Shown here: piece by piece, positions 6,913 through 16,281 of the stretch
Numbering within the stretch: the first letter of the stretch is position 1
Layout of the letters: every line of letters begins with the position of its first letter
Assembly (NCBI GenBank): GCA_964526785.1
Contig: CAZGMJ010000023.1
Location: 10,384-74,383 of the forward strand
DNA: 64,000 bases
DNA from: CAZGMJ01 sp964526785
Lineage (GTDB): Bacteria; Planctomycetota; Phycisphaerae; Sedimentisphaerales; Anaerobacaceae
Direction of reading: 5' to 3'
The notes under the pieces: generated by a model
What the model saw: the letters and a program-made list of their open reading frames with translations, nothing else
Database searches by the model: none
Told to the model about the DNA's origin: nothing
Translations under genes and position numbers: made by a program

Positions 6913-9051
6913 TCATTGTCGGGTCGCTCCCATCAGCTCAGCGGTTTCGGCCGCGGCGTCGCCCTCCGGATCCTGTTCGAGAGAAATCACGCAGATCGAT
7001 TCGATGTCCGTTCCCAGTTCGATCTCATCGTAGGCGACGACGTGCAACGGCGGTATGGTGCGAGCCAGCATGGCGGCCAACGAGCCGCGAAGTCTGGAGT
7101 CGCAGAGCAGGACAATTTGCTCGATTCCCTTGTCCATTGCATCTTTCCACGCCGTAGCGATCTTCTGACTGAGGCCCATGGCTACGTCGGCGGGCAGCGA
7201 GAGGTCGATATTGTCTGCTTCCTGGCGAAGGCTCGATGTCATCTGGTGCTCGAGTGCGGGCTCGATGGTGATAGCCGACACCTTGCCGTCCGGTCCGGTG
7301 TATATTTCGGTGATCGTTCTACGCAACGACTTGCGAACGACTTCGCTTAGGATGTCCGGGTTCTTTGTCCTGGAAGCGGTTTCTCCCATGGATTCGAGTA
7401 TGCTGGTGAGGTCGCGAATCGGTATGCCATCGGCAAGCAGATTTCTGAGGACTCGCTGGAGCACGCCTACGGAAATCTGCTCTCCGACGACGTCTCCGAC
7501 GAGCGACGGCTGTGTCTTGCGGAGTCTGTCGACAAGTTGCTGAACATCCTCTCGGGTCAGCAGTTCATGGGCGTGTTTCTTGAGTGTTTCGGACAAATGC
7601 GTGATGAATACGGATTCCGGATCGATCACCGTGTACCCTGCCATTTCCGCCTTTTCCTTGTCGGCAGAGGAGACCCAGAGGGCCGGCAGGCCGTAGACCG
7701 GTTCGGCTGTTTCAATCCCACCGACTTTTTCCTGCACGCTGCCGGCGTCCATCGCGAGGAACATATTCGGCTCCAACTGGCCGCGGGCAATTGGATGGTC
7801 GGCCAGGCGGATTTCATACGTGGTGGGCTCAAGATTGATATTGTCGCGCAGACGCACCAGCGGCATCACGAGGCCGAGTTCCTGGGCGAACTTGCGGCGC
7901 AGCGCTCCTATTCGGTCGAATATAGACGCATCTTTGCGCGGATCGACCATGCTGATGAGCCGTACGCCCACCTGTATTGATATGCGGTCGGTGTCGAGCA
8001 ATTCCTCGACGGGCTGCTTTTCCGGCTTGCTGGTTGCGGTAGCCTGGACACTCTGCTCGTATTCCTTTCGAGATTTGTGGACGAGGCGGCTTGTCAGAGC
8101 CGTTCCCGCCGCCAGCATGAGAAATGGGACCGAAGGCAGCCCGGGAACGAGGGCCAGTGCGCCGATTACAAATGAAGCGATTGTGAGCGGTTCGCTCGAA
8201 TGGAGAAACTGCTTGCCGAGGTCCTGGCCGACACTGTGTTTGGACGATATCTTTGTGACGAGGAATCCTGAACTGATCGATATGATCATGGACGGTATCT
8301 GGCTTACCAGGCCGTCGCCAATAGACAGGATGGAGTACGTCCTGACAGCTTCTCTAACACTGAGGCCGTCAGAGTATCCCATAGCGATGCCGCCGACGAG
8401 GTTTATTGCGGTGATAATAATGCCGGCCTTGGCGTCACCGCGAATGAACTTGCTGGCACCGTCCATGGCACCATAGAACTCGCTTTCCTTGACGATCTTT
8501 TTTCGGCGGGAGTTGGCCTGTGCTTCGGTTATTACGCCTGCGTTGAGATCGGCGTCGATGGCCATCTGTTTTCCGGGCATGGCATCGAGAGTAAAGCGGG
8601 CGGACACTTCGCTGATTCGTTCGGCACCCTTTGTGATAACGATGAATTGTATGACGACGAGGATGAGGAAGATAACAATACCGACGACAAAGCTTCCGCC
8701 GGCGACGAAGTGGCCGAAGGTCTGGATGATCTTTCCGGCGTCGCCCTGGAGCAATATCAGGCGGGTCGAGGCGACGTTGAGCGACAGGCGGAAAAGGGTC
8801 ACGAACAACAGCAGAGAAGGAAAGGTGGATAGTTCCAGGGCCTCTCGGGAGGCGAGTGTTACGATCAGGACGGCCACCGCGAGCGATATGCTGCAAGCGA
8901 GGAGCATATCGAGGATTATGGTGGGCAGGGGGATCAGCAATGTCGCGAGGATCGTGATCAAGCCCACGGCCAGCAGGAGGTTGCTGTGCGCATCGAACGG
9001 TGTTCGGGGCGAGGTCAGGAGCGGAGCATCTGTTCTATCTGCAGGTTGCAT
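6913..9051 (-). CDS. flhA: flagellar export gate protein FlhA
   Basis: 712 residues; the usual length is about 690. The N-terminal half has eight hydrophobic segments and carries the FHIPEP-family signature region (RFTLDAMPGKQMAIDADLNAGVI, then KESEFYGAMDGASKFIRGDAKAG). The C-terminal half (from about 350) is the cytoplasmic ring domain that docks late chaperone-substrate complexes such as FliS-FliC. FlhA is the main gate of the type III export apparatus in the MS ring. The first 20 residues are a polar extension. FliN lies 37 bases upstream in the same run. Confidence 0.97.
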   Translation of the reverse strand: MQPADRTDAPLLTSPRTPFDAHSNLLLAVGLITILATLLIPLPTIILDMLLACSISLAVAVLIVTLASREALELSTFPSLLLFVTLFRLSLNVASTRLILLQGDAGKIIQTFGHFVAGGSFVVGIVIFLILVVIQFIVITKGAERISEVSARFTLDAMPGKQMAIDADLNAGVITEAQANSRRKKIVKESEFYGAMDGASKFIRGDAKAGIIITAINLVGGIAMGYSDGLSVREAVRTYSILSIGDGLVSQIPSMIISISSGFLVTKISSKHSVGQDLGKQFLHSSEPLTIASFVIGALALVPGLPSVPFLMLAAGTALTSRLVHKSRKEYEQSVQATATSKPEKQPVEELLDTDRISIQVGVRLISMVDPRKDASIFDRIGALRRKFAQELGLVMPLVRLRDNINLEPTTYEIRLADHPIARGQLEPNMFLAMDAGSVQEKVGGIETAEPVYGLPALWVSSADKEKAEMAGYTVIDPESVFITHLSETLKKHAHELLTREDVQQLVDRLRKTQPSLVGDVVGEQISVGVLQRVLRNLLADGIPIRDLTSILESMGETASRTKNPDILSEVVRKSLRRTITEIYTGPDGKVSAITIEPALEHQMTSSLRQEADNIDLSLPADVAMGLSQKIATAWKDAMDKGIEQIVLLCDSRLRGSLAAMLARTIPPLHVVAYDEIELGTDIESICVISLEQDPEGDAAAETAELMGATRQ

Positions 9052-9088
9052 TGCGATCCTTATTTACGCTTATGCGGATACGTTGTCC

Positions 9089-9475
9089 TTACTGTGCCGG
9101 CTCGGCCGCGGGCGTGCTGCCGACTATTTCCTGGATTCTGACGGCGAATCGATTATCGACGACGACGACGTTTCCTCTGGCGAATCTGGCGCCTTTGAGG
9201 TAGAGGTCGGCGGGTTCGTCAATGTGTTTTTCGAGTTTGAGCACCGATCCCGGGCCGAGTTGCAGCAGTTGTCTGATCGGTATTTCTGCCCGGCCGATGG
9301 AGGCGGTGACCGGCACATCCATATCGAGCAGAAGATCGATGCTGCCGGCGCCTGTGGTGGGCGAACCTTCGCCCGCCTCGGAGAACTCTGCCTGTTGGAC
9401 TTTGGTTTTGGCCGCCGCATCGCCGTCGACGGCGTCTTGTTGTTTTGCTTCAACCGCTTCGGCTGTTTCTGCCAT
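9089..9475 (-). CDS. fliN: flagellar motor switch protein FliN
   Basis: 128 residues. The C-terminal SpoA domain (about 46-118: IDLLLDMDVPVTASIGRAEIPIRQLLQLGPGSVLKLEKHIDEPADLYLKG...FARGNVVVVDNRFAVRI) is canonical, including the L-D-V-P-V-x-V/A-x-x-G start and the A-R-G-x-V-V-V-x2-x-F-A-V-R/K-I end. The N-terminal 45 residues are acidic and low in complexity. FliN forms the lower C-ring with FliM and binds FliH of the export ATPase complex. Confidence 0.96.
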   Translation of the reverse strand: MAETAEAVEAKQQDAVDGDAAAKTKVQQAEFSEAGEGSPTTGAGSIDLLLDMDVPVTASIGRAEIPIRQLLQLGPGSVLKLEKHIDEPADLYLKGARFARGNVVVVDNRFAVRIQEIVGSTPAAEPAQ

Positions 9476-9507
9476 ATTGCTTATCCTTCACTCGGTTCGA
9501 CGTGGGG

Positions 9508-10464
9508 TTAACGTTGTTCATCTGTTATAACCACAGCGTACTGCTTGCCTGATCTTGCGGGCCAGCCCTGCATGATTCTCAGTCCGCCGACGATCACATC
9601 AATCGGCCGATCTATTCTCTTGTTGAGCAATAAGACATCATCGGGCTCGAGACTCATTGTCTGCCGCAGTTTCATTGTGGCGGATGCCAATAGTGTCGAT
9701 ACGCAGACAGGCATGTCGAGGACGTGTTCGAGAATCGCATTGGAAGTTTCCTCTGCGGTTACGTTCCGGGGCGGGCCGGACTCGAACCCGAGACCGCTCG
9801 CCAATTGACGACATCGCACGATGAGATACGCATTGGACGGCGTATCCGATCCTGTCTTTTTGACTTCGATTTCGATCTTGCAGAGTTCGTCGATGTCCTC
9901 GAACGGCAATTCGGCCGGGCCGCGGGTGATTCTAGTGGTAGCCTGGAAGTCGCGATCCTCGAATGATTCATTGAAGGCCTCGACGAATGCGATCGCAGCG
10001 TCGGAGAGCAGGGATTCCTCGAGTTCTGAAAGTTGCCTGTCCGAATCAGAGCCCAGGTCGGAATCGCCGAGCAACTGCGCGGCCCAGGCCATTGCGCTTT
10101 GCAGCGGTATGCCGACGAAACCACACACATTCTGGTCGGTTCCAGCGAATACGAGGTGGTAATCATCGTGTTGGGCGGCCGTCGGGCCGGTGAAATCCGC
10201 GGCAAAATGTTCGGTAATGCCGGAGACCGATACATCGAAGCTGCTTCGGCACAGTTCGGTGAATCGTCGTGCGGCATTGGCGGCAACTCTGGTGACGAAC
10301 GCCTCGAGTCTGGCCGTTTGGTTTGTGGTGAAGACGTGCGGCCGGGTCCAGTCGTACTCGATCGCTTCGGTTTGATCGACCTGTGGAGTCGGAGCGGACC
10401 CGACGGCGTTCAGCAGTTGCCGGACCTTGTCCCTGCTAAGATTGTCTGCGGAGATTGCTGTCAT
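9508..10464 (-). CDS. fliM: flagellar motor switch protein FliM
   Basis: 318 residues. An N-terminal helix (LSRDKVRQLLNAVG, about 8-22) sits where the CheY-P binding peptide of FliM lies, but lacks the usual E-I-D-A-L-L wording. The middle CheC-like domain covers about 45-220. A SpoA domain is at about 240-315 (ILEHVLDMPVCVSTLLASATMKLRQTMSLEPDDVLLLNKRIDRPIDVIVGG). It is the rotor C-ring protein that sets rotation direction. It overlaps fliL by four bases (ATGA). Confidence 0.9.
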   Translation of the reverse strand: MTAISADNLSRDKVRQLLNAVGSAPTPQVDQTEAIEYDWTRPHVFTTNQTARLEAFVTRVAANAARRFTELCRSSFDVSVSGITEHFAADFTGPTAAQHDDYHLVFAGTDQNVCGFVGIPLQSAMAWAAQLLGDSDLGSDSDRQLSELEESLLSDAAIAFVEAFNESFEDRDFQATTRITRGPAELPFEDIDELCKIEIEVKKTGSDTPSNAYLIVRCRQLASGLGFESGPPRNVTAEETSNAILEHVLDMPVCVSTLLASATMKLRQTMSLEPDDVLLLNKRIDRPIDVIVGGLRIMQGWPARSGKQYAVVITDEQR

Positions 10465-11030
10465 TGTACGGCGAATTCCTGTATCAACACGCGGTCGATG
10501 TATTGCTGCGTTTCCGGGAAGAGCTTCTCGTTGAGCAGGTTGGCGAGTTCCATTTGGATGCGCTTGAGGTTCTTATCGCCCCGAATATCGTCTACCTGCT
10601 GGCTTGCGAGATAGATGGTGAGCCAGTTTGTGATGTAGGGCTTTTTGACCTCCAGAAAGGCCACACCCTTTTCCTCATCCATTTCCTTGCTGATGGCGAG
10701 CGTCAGGGTGACGCGGGCGTAGCGCGTTACTTTGGGCTCGTTCAGGTTGGCGACGATGGGCTGGAGGTTATGATACCAGACATCGTCGCGGTCCGCTTGT
10801 TCGTTCTCTCCTGCGAGGTCGAGTGGAGGTTCTTGTTCGTTGCCGTTTTGCGTTTGCGATTCGGGGGTTCTGGAACCGGCGAATAATTTGCCCAGCATGA
10901 CACCCGATGCGGCGCACGCCATGACGACAACGCCAAGGACGGCCCATTGCAGAATCGCTGTCTTCCCGGAGGGATTCTTCTGCGGTTCAGCATCCTGTTT
11001 TTGTTCCTGCTTCTGTTTTTCCTTTGCCAT
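10461..11030 (-). CDS. fliL: flagellar basal body-associated protein FliL
   Basis: 189 residues. A charged N-terminus (KEKQKQEQKQ) is followed by one transmembrane helix (about 27-50), a Glu/Gln-rich linker, and a periplasmic domain. The latter includes VTRYARVTLTLAISKEMDEEKGVAFLEVKKPYITNWLTIYLASQ and ends RVLIQEFAVQ, the FliL domain pattern ending in I-x-F-x(2)-Q. FliL forms rings around the stator and supports torque under load. It is followed by fliM with an ATGA overlap, the common fliL-fliM-fliN order. Confidence 0.9.
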   Translation of the reverse strand: MAKEKQKQEQKQDAEPQKNPSGKTAILQWAVLGVVVMACAASGVMLGKLFAGSRTPESQTQNGNEQEPPLDLAGENEQADRDDVWYHNLQPIVANLNEPKVTRYARVTLTLAISKEMDEEKGVAFLEVKKPYITNWLTIYLASQQVDDIRGDKNLKRIQMELANLLNEKLFPETQQYIDRVLIQEFAVQ

Positions 11031-11063
11031 CTTAGCCCTTTACTGTGACAGTGCGTCTGCCGC

Positions 11064-12536
11064 TCATGCAGGCTGCAGTGCACCCTGTTCCCTGTATCGC
11101 CGTATTTTGTCGCGCAAGGTGCGGTCGCTGATGCCCAGCGCCCTGGCGGCCTGCGTTTTGTTTCCCTCTGTTTGGCGCAATGTGTCGAGGATTGCGATTC
11201 GCTCGAGTTCGACCAGAGGCACGCCCCCGAGTCCGGATGGTTCCTGACAGATCGAATTGACCGCGGTCTCTTCCTGCGGGCGCGTTTCAAGTTCGTCGAA
11301 CAACCATGAAACATCGGCCAGCGACAGCGTTTCGCCCTGTCCGAGAATCAGCGAGGTTCTGACTACGTTTCTGAGCTGGCGAATATTGCCGGGCCATGAG
11401 TATTTCGCAAACATCTCAAGCATGGCCGAATCGAGTTTTTGGATGCGTCTGGCGGCGTCGGAAGCGTGGATATTGACGAAGTGCCATACGAGGTCCGGCA
11501 GGTCTTCCGGGCGTTCGCGAAGCGGCGGGATTTCGAGTCTGACCCCGCAGAGGCGATAGTAGAGATCTCGGCGGAAGTTGCCGTCGGCCACTTCCTGCAG
11601 CAGGTCGCGGTTGGTGGTGCTTATGACCCGGACATCCACCCGAACGTTATCGTTGCCGCCGACTCGCTCGAAATCCTGTTGCTCGAGAACGCGAAGGAGT
11701 TTCGCCTGGAAGTGGAGCGGCGTTTCGCTGATTTCATCGAGGAGCAGGGTGCCGCCGTGGGCCATTTCGAAGCGTCCTTTGCGCTGCGTGTAGGCGCCGG
11801 TAAATGCGCCTTTTTCGTGGCCGAAAAGTTCGCTCTCGAGAAGCGAATCGGTCAGTGCGGCGCAATTGACGCGGACGTAGGGCCCGCGAGCTCGTTTGCT
11901 GTTGTGGTGGATGAGGCAGGCGACGAGTTCCTTGCCCGTTCCGCTCTCGCCGGCGATCAGGACGGGGACGGCCGTCGGCGCGACTTTGCGAGCAAGCCTG
12001 ACGGTTTGCCTGATTCTCTCACTGCCGCCCACGATTCGATAGATGGTGCTGATTCCCTGTTCGGCAGAGTCGCACACGTTCACATCGTGACCCGGCAGAA
12101 GCGCGTCCAAAAGGGCGGAGATTTTTTCGGCCTGCAGCGGCTTGAGCAGGAAATCATGGAAGCCGGCTTTTACGGCGGCGACGCTTTGTTCGACGAGATT
12201 CTCGGCTTTCCGGCCGCTCATCGAGGCAGCGACCATGACGACGACTGCAGTTTCCGGTGCGATTCGCCGTATTCTGGCGAGCAGCCGGATGCTACCCTGG
12301 GGATCGCTGTTTGCAGTCGGGCGCTGCCGCACGGCCTGATCGGTCAGGACAAGATCGCACGGGTGTTTCTGGAGCAGGGTAACGGCTGTCTCTTCGCTGT
12401 CTGCCAGTATGCCTCGGATGCCTTTTCGGGCGAGTATTTCGAGTATGAACCGGGTCACACCCGGGTCCTCGTCCACGATGAGCACGTTGGCGATCCTGTT
12501 TTCGTGATTGGCTGCGATGTCTGCCTCGTTGTTCAT
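11064..12536 (-). CDS. sigma54-dependent response regulator (FlgR/FlrC-like)
   Basis: 490 residues from ATG, whose A is the last base of the preceding stop codon. Receiver domain about 17-145: NVLIVDEDPG supplies the acidic pair, DLVLTDQAV the phospho-acceptor Asp near 66 and LLKPL the conserved Lys near 132. AAA+ domain: Walker A GESGTGKE (about 196), the sigma54-contacting loop GAFTGA (about 243) and GGTLLLDEI. The C-terminus is a Fis-type helix-turn-helix (KTQAARALGISDRTLRDKIRRYREQG). It activates sigma54 promoters when phosphorylated. No histidine kinase gene is present in the window. It probably drives mid-class flagellar genes such as those at 53064 and 53485. Confidence 0.93.
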   Translation of the reverse strand: MNNEADIAANHENRIANVLIVDEDPGVTRFILEILARKGIRGILADSEETAVTLLQKHPCDLVLTDQAVRQRPTANSDPQGSIRLLARIRRIAPETAVVVMVAASMSGRKAENLVEQSVAAVKAGFHDFLLKPLQAEKISALLDALLPGHDVNVCDSAEQGISTIYRIVGGSERIRQTVRLARKVAPTAVPVLIAGESGTGKELVACLIHHNSKRARGPYVRVNCAALTDSLLESELFGHEKGAFTGAYTQRKGRFEMAHGGTLLLDEISETPLHFQAKLLRVLEQQDFERVGGNDNVRVDVRVISTTNRDLLQEVADGNFRRDLYYRLCGVRLEIPPLRERPEDLPDLVWHFVNIHASDAARRIQKLDSAMLEMFAKYSWPGNIRQLRNVVRTSLILGQGETLSLADVSWLFDELETRPQEETAVNSICQEPSGLGGVPLVELERIAILDTLRQTEGNKTQAARALGISDRTLRDKIRRYREQGALQPA

Positions 12537-13486
12537 CACTTTGCTGTGTCTTCCTCTATTATGGGTGCCACATTTGCGACCGGAGCGGAGATCTTTTCGG
12601 TCGTTGTTTCAATACTCTTGAGCAGCTCGTCGGGCTTATCGCTGGAGTACCAGGCGAGAAGGTCGAGCATTGCCTTTGCGACGGGCGTCCATCGGGAATC
12701 GGGGTGGTCGTTAATCAGCCGCCTGTAATACGGAGCTGCATTGTCCGGTGCACTGGCGCGCAGACAGTTGCCCATTTGCATCAGAGTCCACGCGCGTTTC
12801 TCGGCGACTTCGACATCGTTTGCGTCCATTTGCGTCAAGGCCCGCTGGTAGGCAATTGCGGCCTGATCGAAACGGCCGCTGACGTAGAGCACCTGGCCCA
12901 GTTCGAACGGATCGGCCATTTGCACATCCGGGGCAAGCTCTATACGCATCTTTGACTTTTCGTCAACAGCCTTCAGGGTATCCGTTGCCGGCGGGTGGTT
13001 GCTGTCAGCTATCCTGGTTTGATCGTGGGGCTCGGCAGGGGCCGCGTCAGGTTCGTTTGGTTCGACGGCATTGGGCGCCGGTTCGTTGGGTTCCTGCCCG
13101 CGATTGCGCGTGAATCGCTGCGGTGCGTCGAGCTTCATGCTGCGGATTTGTGCGATCATCTGCAGGAGGTTGGCACGGGCTTCGCTTTTGCGGACGGGGG
13201 TGGTGCCGATCCTCGCCTGCCAGAGCTTACGGCCGGCTTCGCTCGAATAGCCTTTTGCCGCTCTGTGCAGCTTGACCTGGGCGTCGTCGTTTGTATCGGG
13301 AGACGCGGGAGAACCGGTGGTTTCGGGGCTGTTCGGGTCGGCCGGACGGGAGGTTCGGTCGGAATCGGGGTGCGAGGCGGCCCAGATGGCGGGACGGAGG
13401 GGCATACATAGCCCCAGGACAAGCAGAGCGACTGTCAGGGAGCCGTTGCAGTGAACGAGTTTTCTGTTTTCGTGGTGCCGATTCAT
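12536..13486 (-). CDS. exported TPR protein of the flagellar operon
   Basis: 316 residues from ATG at 13486, four bases after the upstream gene's stop; the frame runs farther back inside that gene but translational coupling favours this start. Residues 1-37 are a signal peptide (GSLTVALLVLGLCMPLRPAIWAAS). Residues 38-170 are Pro/Asn/Glu-rich linker with repeats of EPNEP. The last 130 residues hold TPR-like helices (FELGQVLYVSGRFDQAAIAYQRALTQM, then CLRASAPDNAAPYYRRLINDHPDSRWTPVAKAML). It is likely periplasmic. It pairs with the larger TPR protein upstream. No named family; function unknown. Confidence 0.7.
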   Translation of the reverse strand: MNRHHENRKLVHCNGSLTVALLVLGLCMPLRPAIWAASHPDSDRTSRPADPNSPETTGSPASPDTNDDAQVKLHRAAKGYSSEAGRKLWQARIGTTPVRKSEARANLLQMIAQIRSMKLDAPQRFTRNRGQEPNEPAPNAVEPNEPDAAPAEPHDQTRIADSNHPPATDTLKAVDEKSKMRIELAPDVQMADPFELGQVLYVSGRFDQAAIAYQRALTQMDANDVEVAEKRAWTLMQMGNCLRASAPDNAAPYYRRLINDHPDSRWTPVAKAMLDLLAWYSSDKPDELLKSIETTTEKISAPVANVAPIIEEDTAK

Positions 13487-13490
13487 GGGT

Positions 13491-16010
13491 CTACAGATTC
13501 GATGCGTTATCGTCGTCTTGTTTCCATTTGCCCAGCAGAGCGAGCGCGGCCCGCTCAAAATCCTGCTGTTGGCGGTAGGCCTGAGCGAGCAGTTTCAGCA
13601 CGGTGCTGCTGTCCGGGTCGTCGAGGTTTCCATCGAGCAGGCGGCGGCATATCCGGATCGTTTGAGATTCTCGGCGGAGTTTGAGGCATACGCGTGCCAG
13701 GGCGATACTCGCCCGATCGGCCAGAGGGCCGGCTTCAACGCTCACCAATATGTCGCTGAGCGTCTGTTCCGCCTGAGGCCAGTTCTGCTGGTCGATATGG
13801 CAATTGGCGATTTCCAGTGCGATCTGCGCGGTGAGCGTTGAGTCCAGCGTGTATTCGGCCTTATCGCCGAGCGTTGCGATGGCATTTTCAAACAAGCCCA
13901 TGGCCCGAAGGACCTTGCTTTTGAGCAGCGTGATTTTGACGGAATCCTTTTGCGAAAAACGGCGGACCTTCATGTCTTCCAGAATGCTCAACGCTTCGAT
14001 GTATCGCTCCTGCTCCATGTGGCTGTCCACGAGGGCGGAGATCGTTTCGATGTACTGCTCTCTCGACAGCTTGCCCTGGAGTGCATACTGAAACGCTTGG
14101 CAGGCCTGACGGGAACGGCCCTGAGCCAGATGGCTCTTGCCGATCATGTAGTAGACAATCCACAGTTCTTCAGAATCCGCATGTTTGGCGCCCTCGATGT
14201 ATCTCATCAACCATCGTATGGCAGATTCATGATCGCTCATGCGGTAGTAGCATTTTCCCGCACCGAGAGCAGCGTCGATTCGGGAACGATCAGAGAGCGT
14301 GAGGCTGTACACCCTGGAAAACGCCTTGGCGGCTTCATCGAGCAGTCCGGCCTGAAGGGTCATGTCGGCCAGGGTCATATATGAGCGGTCCGTGATCTGG
14401 CTGTCGGGATATTGCTCCACCAGTTGCTGAAGGTAGCGGCGTGCGCCGATGTAGTCTCGCAAGTTGGCTTTGATCTTGCTGGAGTAGAGCAAAGCGTACG
14501 GGGCGAGCGGGGAATTGGAGAAGCGATTGGCGACGAGTTTATATTCTGCGAGGGCTTCGGCTGGCCGGTCCTGGAGGTCTTGCAGCAGGCCGAGGATAAG
14601 GTGGACGTTTTCGGAGCGTTCATCTCCGTGGAAGCCGAGGAGGAATCGCTGCCAGAGCGATATTGTGTGTTCGGCGAGCTCGTTAAGGTGATCGGTTAGT
14701 GAAGTATATGCCTGCGGATTGCCAATGGCGACGGTGCTTCGGTCTTCAATACGGGCGACCAGGCCTGCATGGCCGGCTGCTATCGTGATCACCTGCTGAG
14801 CGGTGGCGGCCGGCAGGTAGAGCGTAAGCGGCCTTTGTTTTACGGACAGATGATTCGGATCGTTTCTCTGCTCATTGCCGCCACTCCATGTAATATCCAG
14901 CCCTGCCTCCACAGCGAATCGCGCCAGCAACTCCTCAATCGAGGAGCCGTAACAGATGACGGACCAACGCATGGAGCCGTCTTCGTGCGTAATCTGCTTT
15001 ACTCTTGGGGCCAGCGAAGCTGTTTCGAGTACGTCAAGGCCTGAACGAGCGAGGTTGTCCAACTGCTGTTCGTTCAGATGGGAGAAGGGATCGGCCAGGC
15101 CACAATCCGGCCAGAGCATGGGCGGGAGATCCCTGTCCATATTGCTCAACGCAAGGATGTTCCTGGTCATGGCCTCGGCGGTGAGGAAGTTACCGTCGCG
15201 CTGAAATCCCAGCATCAGGTTTCTGTCGAGATCGGCGAGATTGACCAGCGACAGGGCTTTATACATGTTGCGCCTGGCGCGGACAAAGCTGTTGTGCCGC
15301 AGTTGGAGGACGCCGAGATTGTAACAGGCCAGCATCCTTACAGTCGGGGAGAGGCTCCTGGACAAGCTGTCCAGTTGCTCGGCGGCAGGGCCGGACCGGC
15401 CAGCGTGCTCGTGGCACATCGCCATCTGGAATCTCAGGATGTCCTTCTTGTTTGCCTGCCTGTCGGATAGCTTCGCGGTCAGGCGGGCAAATGCGGCACG
15501 CGCTTTGTCATATTCGCCAGTCCGATAAAAACCCTGAGCGATCTTCAGGGAAACAGGCTGAGAATCGGGCAAGACCTGCCTTTGCGTGGTGTTCTGGGCC
15601 GACGCGGATTGTGGTGCGGTTTGCTGTGATTCCTCCGGCGAGGGCTTTACTTCGGGCTGCTCCTGTCCGGCCTGTGATGCTCGATCATTTCGAGTTGTGG
15701 TGTCGGTGGTTATGGGTGGTGTATCGCTGCCCTTTATCGAGTGCCGAATGAGGACCGCGCCGGTCAGCCCGATGGCAGCCACTGTGACTACCTTCAGCAG
15801 CCGCAGCTTGTTCCAGTATGGCACGCGTTGTGTTGTATCGTCGTTTGTCCTTGAGGCGGAGCCACTGCTGAGAGACTCATAGAAGTCCTCGTCTCCGACA
15901 AAGACATCTCGCTCAACGAGTGCCTCGTGTACGGGGCCAACGAAGAGATCGTCTGCAGAGGGAGAATTCTGCGACTGATCCTCGTTATGTTTTTCTTCTT
16001 CCAATGCCAT
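13491..16010 (-). CDS. TPR-rich membrane protein with an STN-like domain, first gene of the fliA operon
   Basis: 839 residues from ATG at 16010 (MALEEEKHNE). The frame continues upstream to a GTG at 16100, but that falls on the expected transcription start of the sigma54 promoter. Acidic cytoplasmic part 1-70, one transmembrane helix about 72-95 (KVVTVAAIGLTGAVLI), a Gln/Ser-rich linker, TPRs about 135-260, then an STN/secretin-like domain about 345-425 (SIEELLARFAVEAGLDITWSGG, then PLTLYLPAATAQQVITIAAGHAGL), then about ten more TPR units to the C-terminus. The bulk is periplasmic. The STN fold is used in secretins and TonB receptors for ring or partner contacts. A flagellar scaffold role is inferred from the operon only. 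Confidence 0.75.
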   Translation of the reverse strand: MALEEEKHNEDQSQNSPSADDLFVGPVHEALVERDVFVGDEDFYESLSSGSASRTNDDTTQRVPYWNKLRLLKVVTVAAIGLTGAVLIRHSIKGSDTPPITTDTTTRNDRASQAGQEQPEVKPSPEESQQTAPQSASAQNTTQRQVLPDSQPVSLKIAQGFYRTGEYDKARAAFARLTAKLSDRQANKKDILRFQMAMCHEHAGRSGPAAEQLDSLSRSLSPTVRMLACYNLGVLQLRHNSFVRARRNMYKALSLVNLADLDRNLMLGFQRDGNFLTAEAMTRNILALSNMDRDLPPMLWPDCGLADPFSHLNEQQLDNLARSGLDVLETASLAPRVKQITHEDGSMRWSVICYGSSIEELLARFAVEAGLDITWSGGNEQRNDPNHLSVKQRPLTLYLPAATAQQVITIAAGHAGLVARIEDRSTVAIGNPQAYTSLTDHLNELAEHTISLWQRFLLGFHGDERSENVHLILGLLQDLQDRPAEALAEYKLVANRFSNSPLAPYALLYSSKIKANLRDYIGARRYLQQLVEQYPDSQITDRSYMTLADMTLQAGLLDEAAKAFSRVYSLTLSDRSRIDAALGAGKCYYRMSDHESAIRWLMRYIEGAKHADSEELWIVYYMIGKSHLAQGRSRQACQAFQYALQGKLSREQYIETISALVDSHMEQERYIEALSILEDMKVRRFSQKDSVKITLLKSKVLRAMGLFENAIATLGDKAEYTLDSTLTAQIALEIANCHIDQQNWPQAEQTLSDILVSVEAGPLADRASIALARVCLKLRRESQTIRICRRLLDGNLDDPDSSTVLKLLAQAYRQQQDFERAALALLGKWKQDDDNASNL

Positions 16011-16111
16011 AAGAGCGTTACGAGTCTGCCATGGCCGGCTGGCAACAGGCCCAGTGTGTCGTCCCCATTTCCGCAGAATGCGAGCCTGCGGGAATGGCAC
16101 GAAATAATGAT

Positions 16112-16127
16112 TGCAAGAGGTATGCCA
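16112..16127 (-). promoter_or_regulatory. sigma54 promoter of the fliA/flhA operon
   Basis: On the minus strand TGGCATA-CCTC-TTGCA matches the sigma54 consensus TGGCAY-R-N4-TTGCW with exact -24/-12 spacing. The start of transcription would be near 16100, about 90 bases before the ATG at 16010. It would drive the run down to the terminator at 3496. Confidence 0.8.
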
Positions 16128-16281
16128 GCGGGGGGCGGTCAGGCCGAAGTAGGCGAATATTCGCCTTGTGGGGCCATGCGGGGCCTTGAAGGCGATAGAC
16201 GCGGCGACTATGGTGTCAGAATTCTATACGGAACGGCGCCGATCCTTACAACCGAAGGGGGGTTAGTCATGGTGTGGAGGT

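Noticed and set aside
11439..12728. Plus-strand frame of 429 codons opposite the response regulator
   Set aside because: Antisense to a clearly conserved AAA+ domain and without recognisable protein motifs.
13486..16100. Upstream starts of the two TPR genes at 13558 and 16100
   Set aside because: One would lie inside the neighbouring gene and the other would begin at the expected transcription start of the sigma54 promoter; the ATG starts at 13486 and 16010 fit better.
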